Positions 43,395-55,288 of a DNA stretch of 64,000 bases are shown piece after piece. The DNA comes from Thalassia testudinum (lineage: Eukaryota; Streptophyta; Magnoliopsida; Alismatales; Hydrocharitaceae). The position numbers and the translations under genes are program-made. The number at the start of each line of letters is the position of its first letter. Positions within the stretch are counted from its first letter, which is position 1. The stretch covers positions 37,727,001 through 37,791,000 of the forward strand of contig JAZHRO010000055.1 in NCBI GenBank assembly GCA_037157565.1, in the 5' to 3' direction. The notes below the pieces were generated by a model, which was given only the letters and a program-made list of their open reading frames with translations, was not told the origin of the DNA and did not search any database.

Positions 43395-44551
43395 GCAACA
43401 TGTAGTTTCATTTCACTAATTACAATTTTGATCTGATTCTAACTTGCTCTATTTGATTTGTTGTGATTGTGCGAGGTACACAGGAGAAGATCAGCCGCAC
43501 AACAACCACTCCACGACAGGTAATCTCATTTCTTTCTTTTTAAGCCCCTATTTCTGGAAGGAATTAAAAAAAAGAATCAATTAGAATCAACTCGCATTCT
43601 TTCTTAGAATCAATTACTTGAGTTGCCTGATTTGATTTATTTAGAAATCCCCATCCAGATATTTGCACCTACTAGGGACTTAAGGTGCCTAGGGGTATTC
43701 ATCTTCTTGATTGAGCCCTAGGTGCCCAATTTAGAAATAATTGAATCAATAAAAGAGCCAAATTAGAGTTTCTATTTAGGGTTTGAGGAAAACACACTTG
43801 CCTGATATTAAAAGAGAATTGATTTTCCGCATTGTGTGCCACCCAAGCCATGATTGAATTGATTTAATCAAGAAAACCCTAAAAAGAAGACTCTAACATT
43901 CACTTGAATCCCTAAAATTTGAGACTTAATAATAACCTGCTTGCAAACCACTCAAGGTGATTTTTGGTTCATTACCCAATTCATCCTAAACTTTAAGGCA
44001 GGTTAGGTAAAGTTGACCCACCTTGTGGGTTAACCAACCTTCAAATTAGGTCAAAAATCACAATCAATTCTAAAATTCAAGTGAAATTTAAAGCACCATA
44101 ATTCAGGACTAAAATTGGTAGACTTAAGGAGTCAAGTTGCTCATTCCGGTCTAGGATTCTCAGTGACAAAGAAGGTCGGGTCGGGGAAACCTTGTAATTT
44201 GTGGGGACGCTCTACCGTGTAGGGGTCTTTGCGGGCTCTCCCTTCCTGGTTGCCTAAGTATTTCTCGGGTGAGTGACTTTCTGATTAAGAGGTATCATCC
44301 GCCTCAAACCTCCTTAGTCATCGAAAGATTTTTTGGGTGCCTCGATTGGGTCCATTACATATTCTGTTCCTCATATAGCTCATTAGTGCATGTTAGGGAG
44401 GAGGTCATTAAGACCACCCTTGAGACCTCCATTAGCAGTTCATTCTTGCTGAGACCAAGCCTCGACTCACTTGTTTGTGCTACCATCTGACCAGATTGAT
44501 ATCTCTTCCAACTCTTTTGCTTCTGAGCCCAAATCTCCTTCATCTACATCC
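43395..44551 (+). other. E2 5' leader
   Basis: No gene recognised in about 1.15 kb. It is AT-rich with scattered short ORFs on both strands (for example 44269-44543). Athila-like elements commonly have a long leader before gag. Confidence 0.6.
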
Positions 44552-46350
44552 ATGGAGAATCAAGAAGAAGAGCCCAATCTCCAGAATTAGCTACAGCGCC
44601 TTAATGATCAATTTCAGGCATTCATGAACCCACTGCAACGTCCTCAGATGTGAGATCATTACAATCCCGTTGCGATAGCAATCGAACCCAAGGTGCAAAT
44701 CCCGACTGGAGGACCTGATACTGAACTCAATCCTAATATGCTTCATGCTATCCCCAAATTCCATGGGATAAACACCGAAGATCCTTTCCAGCACATCCAG
44801 CAGTTGAAACATCTGGCCCAGACCTTCAGGCCACCTATTCAGAATTAGGATATCTTACTAATGAAAATTCTCCTCTTCTCCCTCATGGATAAGTAGCCCA
44901 CTGGTACCAAACTTTGACCCGTACAATCAACACTTGGGCAGAACTCCAATCTGAATTCTTGAAGAAAATTTTCACCCGTCCGATCTGGATCTCATGCAGA
45001 AATGCCCCCATCATGGAGTTCCTAAATGAGAACAGATCCAGTCTTGTTACCAGGGATTTCGTGAGTATATCAGGCTCTTTGTCAATGCAACCTGTGGTGG
45101 CAACATCATGGGTTAGCATGAAGATACCGTTTGGGAGATTCTCGAGAACATGTGTAAGTACTCCATAAACAATGAATCTATGGATGTGTTCGACCGGATG
45201 ACCACCTGTGCATTGACAAACACGCGGGGGGCACACGAGACTCAAGGTCTGTCTGCATCCATCGATCTGGAATTGGTAGCCAATCTCCTGGACAAGGTCT
45301 CAATCATTGAGAAGAAGGTGGATGACTTGACTCAACATTTGCAGAGAGCCACAGCAGCACAACAAAACACGTATGTGCAACCGCCCTCCAGTAGGGAGGC
45401 TGTCCATAACATTTGCCACCACTCTCATCAAAGGATGGACTGATATCCACCCTCGTCTGATCTTGGTTTCGGAGGAAACTCTGGACCTACCTACTCTAGT
45501 TAGGGGAACTTTGAACCCTCATACTCTGATTTCTCTGGAGTTCCTCAAACCTGCGAGGATCTCCACGCCATCCAGAATGATCCATTCTCGAACACCTATA
45601 ACCCTAGATGGCGTAATCATCCCAACTTTCATGGTCAAGGAATAATCAAAATCCAAGATCTCAATTTCAGCCTTGACCAGAGGCTCCGTGCCCATATCAG
45701 CCCGCTCAGCCCAAGCCCAATCCATATTACCAACCCGAGCCGTCAAGGGAAGATCAAATGACTCTGATTCTACACAGCTTGGCTAAAATCCAAAAGACTA
45801 ATGTGGCTATGCAGAAACAACGTAAAGATGAGATTACAGAGGTTTGAAATCAACTAGCACAGATGGTGGGATCTCACCAGCCTGGTGCACTTCCGTCTCA
45901 ACCTCTGTTGAATCCGAATAATGTGCCAAACCAGAGGAGCATTATGAACCCAAATCAGGGCTAAGCTCACTATGTTTATCAAGCCCCTTCTGCTCCATCA
46001 CCCGACGGGATGGAAGCTTCGACATCATACTCAGAATATCAGTAGTAACCACTTATTTTGCCAACTCCAAACCAAAACCAAGCAGGTCTTAATTCTGTTG
46101 CCACCTGTGGTGGCAAATTGACCCAGGATCCACCTTATCCTAGCCACCCAACTCCTTGTAGTTTGGATCCTAACCCTAGGATAGTTATCCAGAACACTCC
46201 TATCCCAAATCCTGAGCTTGAATCAATTCTAGAGGAACCTACAGAGGTTCCATTTCCTGAGGCCTTGACCAAAGGAAAGAGGAAACCTAAACCCGAGGCA
46301 CTTGAGGAAGATCTGGTTAGGCTCTTTGAGCAAGTCTAGATAAACATCCC
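44552..46350 (+). pseudogene. E2 gag
   Basis: A likely start is the ATG at about 44552 (MENQEEEPN). The capsid-like part follows with KFHGINTEDPFQHIQQ, a damaged LLFSL block and TINTWAELQSEFLKKIF (about 44920). 45150-45443 holds a helical region, and NTYNPRWRNHPNF lies near 45590-45640. The C-terminal part (46058-46339) is Pro/Asn-rich, then acidic. In-frame TAG, TGA and TAA codons and at least three frame changes are present. It corresponds in order and motif to E1 gag. Confidence 0.8.
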
Positions 46351-46920
46351 CTTGATGCATGCGATTCACCATGTACTAGCTTGTGCAAGATTTCTGAAGG
46401 ATTTACATACACCAAAGCATAAGCTGCAAATAAAGATGGGAGTCCGATCATATTGTCAGAGCAAGTCAGCTTGATCATCTTGAGCAAACTCCCGCAAAAG
46501 GAAAAAGATCCTAGCACCCCTTTGATCTCCTGTAGGATCGGTGATTTAGAATTCGATCGAGCATTGTTGGATTTAGGAGCCTCCATAAACCTGATCCCTA
46601 CATCCCTACTAGACCACTTCGAGGAAACTGAGCTCAAATCGACTAAGGTGACTTTGCAGTTAGCAAACAGATCAATCAAGTCACCTAGGGGAGTTCTTGA
46701 GGATGTTCTAGTATGAATTGGAGACTTTTATTTCCCAGTGGTCTTCATTGCATTAGACATGGATACTCTTGAAAATCTGAGGAACACACCAATCATCTTG
46801 GGGAGACCATTCTTAGCCACAACTAGGGCAAACATCAACTGTGAAGAGGGCCAGATTGAGTTAAAATTTGGGAATAAGACATTACGGATTGAATCTTTAA
46901 GACCTAGAAAGGAATAAACT
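46351..46920 (+). pseudogene. E2 aspartic protease
   Basis: A worn ARFLKDLHT block opens the region. After a frameshift, 46453-46716 gives LLDLGASINLIPTSLL (DLGA active site intact) and SPRGVLEDVLV. Past a TGA at 46714 the same frame continues with GDFYFPV, NLRNTPIILGRPFLATT and ANINCEEGQIELKFGN to a stop near 46918. This covers the whole protease domain, with one nonsense codon in the middle. Confidence 0.85.
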
Positions 46921-48110
46921 GTAGAGCAATTAAAGAAGTATGTGACATCAGTTCTGTGGTTGAGGACCCAATTACAAAAGAAAACCCGATTATCCCTGAT
47001 CCTTAACCTCAAGAAGATCTTAACCCATAGATAGAGGAGCCCAAAGTTGATCTTGATTCACCCATAACACCCACTTTATCTTTAGAGGCCCATCCCGAAC
47101 CTCCACTTGCTACTAATAACTCAGTTATGGAACTAAAGCTCCTTCCAGATCATCTGAAGTATGTCTTCTTGGGTTGCAATCAAACGTTTCCTGCAATCAT
47201 CAACTCTCGACTCACACCTAATCAAGAAACAAAGCTGATTTCTGTTCTCCAGCAGCATCGAAGAGCCATCAAATGGATTCTCGACAATCTGACTAGTATA
47301 AGCCCCTTGTATTGCACACACCATATCTACACTGAAGAGGGCTCACGACCATCTCGTGAGATGCAGAGAAGACTCAATCCAAATCTGTAGGTGGTTGTGA
47401 AGAAAGAGATCATCAAGTGGTTAGATGCTGGTATCATCTACCTGATCTCTGATAGCCGCTGGGTGAGCCCGATCCAAGTTGTGCCAAAGTAGGCAAGGCT
47501 CACTGTGATTACGACTAAATTTGGAGAGACCATCCCGACATGTATTACGAATTCGTGGAGAATATGCATAGACTATAGGAAATTGAATGCCTCAATGAAG
47601 AAAGATCATTTCCCACTTCCATTTATTGACTAGATTCTCAAGAAACTCGTTAGAAATCAAATTTTCTATTTCCTAGATGGGCACTCCAGATATAATCAGG
47701 TGGCAATTCATCTTGAGGATCAGGAAAAGACCACCTTCAACTCACCCACCACCTTTTAGCGATGCATGCTTGCCATATTCTCAGATACGGTAGGTAATTA
47801 CCTTGAGGTCTTCATGGATGACTTCTCGGTATTTGGTGAATCTTTTGATGGATGGCTACTGCATTTAGTCCAGATCCTTAAGAGATGCATCGAAGTGAAC
47901 TTGGTTATCTCCTGGGAAAAGAGCCACTTCATGGTTCTTGAGGGCATCGTACTTGGACACCTCATCTCTGAGAGAGGTATCTTGGTCGACAGGGCTGAGT
48001 ACCGGTGCCTAACTCGGTCAAAGATATCAAATCATTCCTGGGGCATGTTGGATTTTATTGTTGATTCATACCTGATTTCTCTAAGATCGTGTGCCCCTTA
48101 ATGAATCTCC
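46921..48110 (+). pseudogene. E2 protease-RT linker and reverse transcriptase
   Basis: The linker has a LELKLLPDHLKY-like entry at about 47127. RT then has RRLNPNL, WLDAGIIYLISDS, WVSPIQVVPK, RICIDYRKLN, FYFLDGHSRYNQV and, at 47766-48101, LEVFMDDFSVFG (catalytic box) and a HLISERGI block. Stops replace a Gln and a Lys codon among others. Around 47745-47760 about 20 residues that normally stand between EKTTF and QRCMLAIF (the MPFGLCNAP block) are missing, so the polymerase domain is deleted there. Confidence 0.85.
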
Positions 48111-48612
48111 TTTCAAAGGACATGCCATTTGAGATATCTAGTGAGTGCATTCATGCATTTGAGATCCTGCATGATTGAGTCACCCAAGCACCGATCTTAC
48201 AATCTCCTGACTGGTCTCAACCCTTTGAGATCATGTGCGATGTGTCTGACTACGCAGTAGGAGTGGTGCTGGGTCAGAAAATTGACAGGAAACCGGTGGT
48301 CATATATTACGCCAACAAGACATTGACGATGCTTAGCGTAATTACACTATTACGAAGAAAGAGCTGCTGGCTGTAGTATTTGGCCTAGAGAAATTTAGGT
48401 CATACCTCCTGGGTTCCCACGTCATCATTTACTTGGATCACAGTACAGTTAGGCACTTAACTCATGAAGAAGGATGCGAAGCCTAGATTAATCTACTAGA
48501 TCTTACTATTGTAAGAATTCGTTCTTGAAATTCGTGATAAGGCAGGAAAGCAGAATGTGGTAGCTGACCATTTATCCCGCCTTCCTTTTTCAGTCATTGA
48601 CCCTTCCGGACT
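48111..48612 (+). pseudogene. E2 RNase H
   Basis: Reads FEIMCDVSDYAVGVVLGQ (about 48225), the start of Gypsy RNase H, then a broken middle with several frame changes. It ends in DKAGKQNVVADHLSRLP (about 48530-48590), the standard end. The solo LTR-A copy 7 is inserted about 20 bases later. Confidence 0.8.
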
Positions 48613-51410
48613 TGTTCTACATGCTAAATCAGTTTTTAAGATTGTCATGTTGTAGTATAGCCAAAATAGCGCTCAAACAAATAAATTTTATTACTCAAAA
48701 AGGTTCCAAGGTCGAACACAAGGAGTAATATGGAATTTAAAACTCAAGGTCACAATCTATAATGTAAATGAGCATAATATATAAGTAAAAGCTTAATGCA
48801 GAATGATATAAGAAATCAATGATTAATGTGCAAAATGAAGAGGGTAAAATGGTGACTTAAATCATCAATTACCCTTATAGAGTAAAAGCAAGTAGAATCA
48901 CAATATCAATCGAGTCAATTATAACTCTAGAAACTCAAATCAGATGTCTGAATATGGGATCAGAGGACTAAATGTCTGATGCTATAGTGCTCTTCTCTTC
49001 CTTTCCCTTCTGACATTCTTCTTCTTTCTCTACTTTTCTTCTTTCTTTCTTTCTCTATTGCAGCTCCCTCTTCTCTTCTTCTATTCCGCCTCTTCTTCTT
49101 TTGTTGCCTTCTCCTACTCAGCCTCCTCTTCTTCTTTTCCTGCCTTCTCCTACCCAGCCTCCTCTTCTTCTTTTACTGCCTTCTCCTTCTTCATACAGGG
49201 GAGGGGCTTCTTGAATTGGCTAAGTGTTTGCCAATACTCTCTGCGGCAAAACCCTCCCCCTACCCCATGCAATCTCTCCTTCACTTTCTCTTTTAGGTCC
49301 ACTCTCCCAGGGCATTTCTCAGGATATCGGGTTATCGAGTACACGCGCACCCAGGACCAAGGCTGCCTACAATGGGTAGCAGCCGAGGAGTGCTTGGCTA
49401 GGTGGGTTATCGGGTACACTAGGTCTGTGGGGTTAGAGCCACGGATGAGGTGCGTGAGGTGGGCGTGCGGGGACCTCATCCCCTGTGCATGATGAGGTAA
49501 TAAGCCTAAAGTGCAAATTCAATTTATAAGTGCTCAGCTCCTTTGCTGCTCCCAATGTGGGACTAAACCACACTCCCTTATTCTGCATGCAGCTGTAGTT
49601 GGTGCTCCTTCCAATTGAGGCCTGAGACGCAGTCAAAGCGCCCAATTGACAACCTGCTCCTCTGCCTGTGTGTATTCCGCTTCACCTGGGGCGTGTTCCT
49701 GGTGATGGAGCTGCATGAATGCTGCTGGAGCATGCTTGAAGGTGCTCCGTTAATGGAAGCTGGAGGTTGGACCATGAAAAGATGAACATGGCCTCATGGA
49801 CACATCAGAAGTGCTCAGGAGCTTCGCTGAACGTCAGGGAATGCAATTGTGGTGGTGGCGTCACGTGCGAGTGGTTGTGGAGGTCTGTCGACCTTGTGGA
49901 TTGTGTGTGAGAGTGCGTGAGTTTGGGGGGGTGATAGAGAGGCCAATCCCCTCACTTACTTGAAGGGTTTTGGTCGGTGAGTCGAGTCGATGGTGAGGAG
50001 CATGGAAGTGGCGTGGTTGGGCAAGTGTGGAAGCCACTACGGCTTGCCAAAGGTCTGCCGACGAGGTGGAAGATGAAGTCATGGAAGGCGTGTCGGCGGT
50101 TGAAACAGAGTTGTAGATATCTGGAAACGAAGAGTGGAAGTCAAGGAGTTGTTTAGGAGGGGAGGGAGATGAAGGGGAATGGAGTTGGCGTCAGTTGAGG
50201 TGTGGCCGGTGCCGGAGATGAAGCTGCTCTGAGAGGTGGACGATGGCGAGGATGAAGGAGGGTAGGAGCGCCGGCAGGTGCTGCGTGACATGGAAGAAGG
50301 CAAGGAGGAAGAGTCTGCCACTGGTATTGTGGTCAGACGATGAGGGAAGGCAGAGAGAGTCACCGGAGCTTGAAGAGCAAATCGATCGGAGGAGGAGAGA
50401 GGAATTTGAGGGATTCTCTGGCCGAATTCAAGCTTGAGGGATTCGATATGAGTAGGGGGTGCTTTTATTCACCTTAGGAGGACGGTTAGAGCTTGGGAAG
50501 CTTGCTTCCCAAGCTTGGAAACCTCGCCGGAGTTTGGGAATTTCTTGATACCCAAATCTCTCATGCATTCACTTTAGAGATTGGGTAGGTTTTATGGCTT
50601 AGGATTGGATCCAAAAGGAAGGGAATTTCTTGACGAACTTCCCTTTCAAATTTGAAAGGGATTTGTCAAGAAATCAGGGAGTTCTTTCCTTTTTAAGGTC
50701 GTCGGAGCAAGTAGGAATAGGTTTAATGGCAGTAGGGACCTGTTTGTGAGAATAATGATAAAGTTAGGGCCCTATTTGAAAGGATTTTGAAAGTTAAGGG
50801 TAGAAATGTAATTAGACAGGACCAATTTGCAAACTAGGTCAACACAAACTCATCTTGGGTCCAAATTTTGGTAAAAACCTAATTTGGACCTAAAGAATCC
50901 AATGGTAAAGTTGGATTTTGGTTTGACCATGTTTGACTAGGTAATTTATGCAAAAACCCAAATTAGGGCAAATGTTTTTCTATGGTTCTATTTTGGGTCA
51001 AAACAGGTTCTAATGGTCAAATTGAAGGTTCTAAACCCTAGAGAATATTTTTCTATGAATTTTAGAGGGTTTAGGTGAATTTTATCCTAACCAAAAGCTC
51101 AGTTCATTAAGCGGGTCTATTTTTAGTGTTTCAAAAGTCATTTAATTCTCAAAACACGAGCAAACCCTTTTCTGATTGTTCTAACCCACTTGTTATCTTT
51201 TTAAGACCAATTGACCTTCATTCAACCCCTGAGAAAACCTATGGTTGTACTGCATTCATGATAAGTTGGTAAAATTACAGTTTTAACCCTAGTTTCTTAT
51301 TTTTCCTTCAGAATGATTATGTAGTGACTTGTGACTCTCTGACGGTTATGTAGGAATGACTTACTTGGGTCAAAATGAGCTAGTTATGGCTCATGATGGT
51401 GTTCCCATCA
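48613..51410 (-). mobile_element. Solo LTR-A, copy 7
   Basis: Inverted family-A LTR of 2798 bases: TGTTCTACATGC start with TTGTAGTATAG 37 bases in, GGTGTTCCCATCA end. Flanks GGACT (48608-48612) and GGACC (51411-51415) agree in four of five bases. Its TATA region is a worn CTTTTATTCACC near 50461. It separates RNase H from integrase of E2. Short ORFs on both strands (49058-50437) are not called. Confidence 0.9.
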
Positions 51411-52760
51411 GGACCTATCACGGAGCATTTTTCGGATGAGGACCCCCTGATAGTCAATATGGAACTTCCTTAGTATGCTGATATGGTGAATTATTTGGCA
51501 TCGCATCAGATTCCGTCTTATTGGCCAAGGGCCAAGAAAGATAAATTACTTTCAACTGCCAAATGCTTTATTTGGGAAGATCCATACCTATTTCGCATTA
51601 GTGCTTATCAAATCATTAAAAGATGTGTTCTAGAATCAGAGATCAATGGCATTTCGCACTTCTACCACGACCAGGCCTACGGTAGTCACTTTTTTGGATA
51701 GAAAATCGTAGTTATAGTCCTCTAGTGTGGATTCTATTGGCCCAAGATTTTCAAAGATGCACACGACTATTGTAAGGCATGCACTTGTTGCCAGACTGTA
51801 GGCAACATGAGCCATCGTGACATGATGCCTTTATAGTTGATTCTCGTGTGCGAAATCTTCAACATCTGGGGGATTGATTTCATAGGTCCCTTCCTAAAAT
51901 CCGATGGTTTCGAGTACATTCTCCTCTCCATAGACTACATGTCCAAGTGGATTGAAGCCATCCCGACCCAAACCAATGATCATAAAGTCGTGATAAAGTT
52001 CATTCATCAACACATCTTTTCTCGGTTCGATGTTCCATGATTTATCATCTCTGATAGAGGAACCCACTTTGTGAATGTGCACTTCCAATCCCTGATGAAA
52101 AAGTTTGGGGTATCACATCGTATCTCGACTCCATATCATCTCCAGATGAATGGATTGGTTGAATTGTCAAATCGGGAGATCAAGAAGATCCTTCAGGTCA
52201 CTGTTTGGCCTGATAGGAAGGATTGGTCTACCCGCTTTCTAGAAGCCTTGTGGGCCTATAAGACTGCCCATAAGACCCAGTTAGGAATGTCTCCCTTCAG
52301 ACTCGTGTACAGGAAGAAGGCATGTCACCTCCCCGTAGAAATGGAGCATAAAGCCTATTAGGTAGTACGAAAGTGCAATCTGGATCTTATGAAGGCTGGA
52401 ATCCACTGTCGGTTACAAATGAGCGAGATCGAGGAACTACGCAATGACGCGTATGAGAACCCTCGAATCTACAAAAGTGCTAGTCAAAGCCTTCCATGAC
52501 AGGCACATTTGCGAAAATCTTTCCATCCTGGTCAGAAAGTATTACTCTTTGATACCAAACTCAAGCTCTTCCCAGGAAAACTTAGATCAAAATGGATTGG
52601 ATCATTCCTTGTGAGACAAGTGCTCGGAAATGGATCCATCGAAATCAGTAAACTCAACAATGATTTAGAACCATTTGTCGTGAGCGGTTAGAGACTCAAA
52701 CCGTTCTTCGAACTCATCGACTCAAATATGGCTGCAGTGTCTTTTAATCTCCATTCTCTC
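51411..52760 (+). pseudogene. E2 integrase
   Basis: After a short spacer, the His/Cys zinc motif is readable (about 51655-51800: HFYHDQAYGSHF then CKACTCCQ). The catalytic core follows with WGIDFIGPF (first Asp, about 51870), IISDRGTHF (second Asp, about 52050) and [14 protein letters not shown] (Glu, about 52155-52190), so all three acidic residues are intact. Then come a [16 protein letters not shown] block and the GPF-like C-terminal domain (PGQKVLLFDTKLKLFPGKL to about 52690). About six stops interrupt it, mostly TAG or TAA, plus one frameshift near 52440. Confidence 0.9.
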
Positions 52761-54360
52761 TGAGCTTCATTGTGCCCAGCTGATGGCATTAAACTTAACG
52801 CTTAAAGGGAGGCAACCCGTCATCTTTGAAAAACCCAAAACCCTTCTGACATATCTTTTTGTTGAAATTATATTGTACTTTAGGGTTCATCCGTTAGAAC
52901 AACTGACTCCACCTTTGATACTTGTATCATAACTAGAAATAATTCACAATAGTCATTCCAACCCGTTCACCACCCACGTATTCTAATGTATGAACTAAAC
53001 AAAACTTGAACCCACCTAATTTACAATGAGGACATTGCAAATCTTAGGCATAGGAGGTATTAAAGTGCAAAATGCTGTGAAAATCAATGCATGGAAGGGT
53101 TTCATCAAAAAAAAAGGAGAAAAGAGGAAAGGAGAGGTCAATTTGAACTGAATGAAAAAAAAATGAGAAGTGCAGAAAAGAAAAGAAAAGAGAAAAAAGG
53201 AGCAAACAAAAAGAAAAGAACTAGATAATCCCTTGAAATTGAGTATGGAACTTACCTAACCTCTAGGTTGTATTAGATGATGAATTAAAACCTGGAAGGT
53301 TGAAACTTAGGAGATTAGTGATGAGTATCGACCTTAGGCCTCTTGGGCTTGTTTTAGGGTTTAAACACTCACGTATTTGTTAAGATTCAGATTAATCGTC
53401 AAGAGATTGAGGAAAGTGCGAGGCTGATGTAGTAGGTCTAAGGCTTAGGAATTATTTGGCTCTGTTGCCTGCCCTTTGGTTTACGGGACTTGGTAACCTA
53501 AACACCCAAAATCACACACCAAGTCTGGTTCAGTGCACTTAATAAAGAAAATCATGCAAAAAGTATTGTATTTTGAAAGCCATCTCAAAGATCTAGCTTA
53601 GGAGCGGCTCGACAACTCAAGTTGATTGGACGAGTTCCCGACGTAGAGAGGTGGGAAATTCCCCTCGAAAATGTGCAATAACATATCGTCTCCTCTGTGC
53701 TTGTCTTTCAGAAAATCTAAATATCCTACCGGGGGCATGTAAGCACTTTGTGCTGGTTTAGGTGCCATGGGTAGGATTATCCCAAAATGTCAATTTCCAG
53801 GGCTTAAATTTAGCTACAGAATGCCATGGGTGGCACCATCCCGAAGTGTCGAAAGCCAAGGTTCTGGGGGTTGCCATGGGTGGTGCTATCCCGAAGCATC
53901 AAAAGCCAGGGACCCTTTGAGGATTGATGGTGGGGACAAGGAATCCGATACATAATGTGTTTAGGGCTAATTCAAGGTTGGATTTAGGGAAATCTAAGAA
54001 GAACAAGAGAGAAAAGTCTCAAAATGAAAAATCCTTCTCTATCACTCTCTTACAAACATGCACTGGCAAATTGAACCTAGACATGTTACGTCTATGCACG
54101 GGTGCTTTAACTGCTAAGGTCAATGAACCTCTAGGCAGTTTTTGTTGGCCTTAGAAACCTTTGCGACAGACTCAGGCTAAAGCTGGTTAGGTCTGGATCT
54201 TGGCTGGTACTTGAGTACCTCTAGGCCTATTGTTGGTATGTTGATCTGATTTCTAGAGATGTAGCTTAGTAGGGCATCCTGACGGTGACATCTGACCTAG
54301 AGATCTGGTTTGATCCATAAGATTTTGCTAAGGGACTAGCAAAACCTAGACATGGGGGTA
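52761..54360 (+). other. E2 3' noncoding region with conserved blocks
   Basis: Contains GGGAGGCAACCC (52807-52818), the ACAATGAGGACATTGC box with an AGGCATAGGAGG central purine tract (53023-53057), a purine-rich run (53110-53220), three ATGGG units (53763-53895), a TTTTGCTA/TAGCAAAA stem-loop (54323-54344) and the CATGGGGGTA tract beside the 3' LTR (54351-54360). E0 has the same blocks in the same order. The ORF 53767-53955 follows the repeat units and is not called a gene. Confidence 0.8.
54323..54360 (+). promoter_or_regulatory. Stem-loop and polypurine tract of E2
   Basis: Perfect 8-base arms TTTTGCTA and TAGCAAAA around AGGGAC, seven bases, then CATGGGGGTA next to the LTR start. The polypurine tract primes plus-strand DNA. 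The stem-loop recurs in E0, E3 and element B. Confidence 0.8.
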
Positions 54361-54442
54361 TGATGGGAACACCATTATAGGTCCTAACTGGCAACTTTTA
54401 GTCAGGTTTAATGGATAAATGCTCCTACATATCATGTGAGAG
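54361..54442 (+). repeat. 3' LTR-A of E2, first 82 bases (copy 8)
   Basis: Starts TGATGGGAACACCATTATAGG and follows the family-A start to CTCCTACAT, then passes abruptly into LTR-C sequence. The LTR resumes at 62746 with what is its 3' third, so about 1.4 kb of this LTR is missing at the junction. Confidence 0.85.
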
Positions 54443-55288
54443 TTGGGGGAGAGGTAGAGGGAGCTAGGGTTTTGGAGGTGATGAGCTGGAGGAAGCTGTC
54501 CTGAGCTTCACTGGAGCTGGTGGCTACTGAAGAGAGCTGCAAGGAGTTACCTAAGCTGGCTTAGCTTGCTAGTTCTTTGTTAGCTGCTAAGCCAAGCTAA
54601 GATGAGCTGGCTTCTACTGATGTGAGCTAAGGTGAGCTAGGTTTGGTCTTCCTGGAGATTACTGAGCTAGCTAAAGTAGCTAGCTTAGGTCAAGTAGCTC
54701 AGCTCAACTATGTTGAGCTAAGTTAGGTCTCTGGGAGCTAGACTTGAGCTGGTCTGAGCTGGTTGATGACTTCTTCAGCTAACTAGGTCTAACTAGTAGT
54801 TAGTCCTAGTCAGGTTGAACTTCCAGTGAACTCTTCTGAGCTGGAAGAGCTGAAATGGAGTTAGGATCAACTATCTTTAGCTAGTTTGAGCTGCCATCCA
54901 GCTAAGGTCGGTTGAATGGAGCTAAGGTGAACTAGCTAGAGCTACCATTCAGTTGAGATGAGCTGAATGGAGCTAAGGGTGAGTTGATCCAGCTAAAGGG
55001 AGCTAGAATTTAGCTGGGATGAGCTGGAATGAGCTGGATCTAGCTGGGATCCAACTGATAGAAGCTTCTTCTTCATCTTTTGCCTTCCTGAGTGCCAAGA
55101 TATGTGGGATCTGGCATTCTACCTAATCCTGACACTCAAATAAATGCATTAAAAAGATATTAAAATGTAATGCATGCCTATCCTAGGTAAATGCCTAAAT
55201 GTAGCCCTAAAACTCATTTGTGAAGTTAAAACTCTAAGAGCTTGGTTAGTTTCAAGGCATAACAATGATGATAAACTGGCATTTATCA
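54443..55288 (-). repeat. 3' LTR-C of E3, truncated (copy 2)
   Basis: Matches 61898-62745: the GAGAGTTGGGGGAGAGGTAG start, the AGCT-rich tract (about 54480-55060), AAGATATGTGGGATCTG, and the terminal ACTGGCATTTATCA. Only the part starting at the element-strand LTR start is kept; the rest was lost when it was joined to LTR-A at 54442. Confidence 0.9.

Noticed and set aside
44591..45245. Minus-strand ORFs in the E2 gag region
   Set aside because: Shadows of gag on the other strand; the plus strand carries the recognisable motifs.
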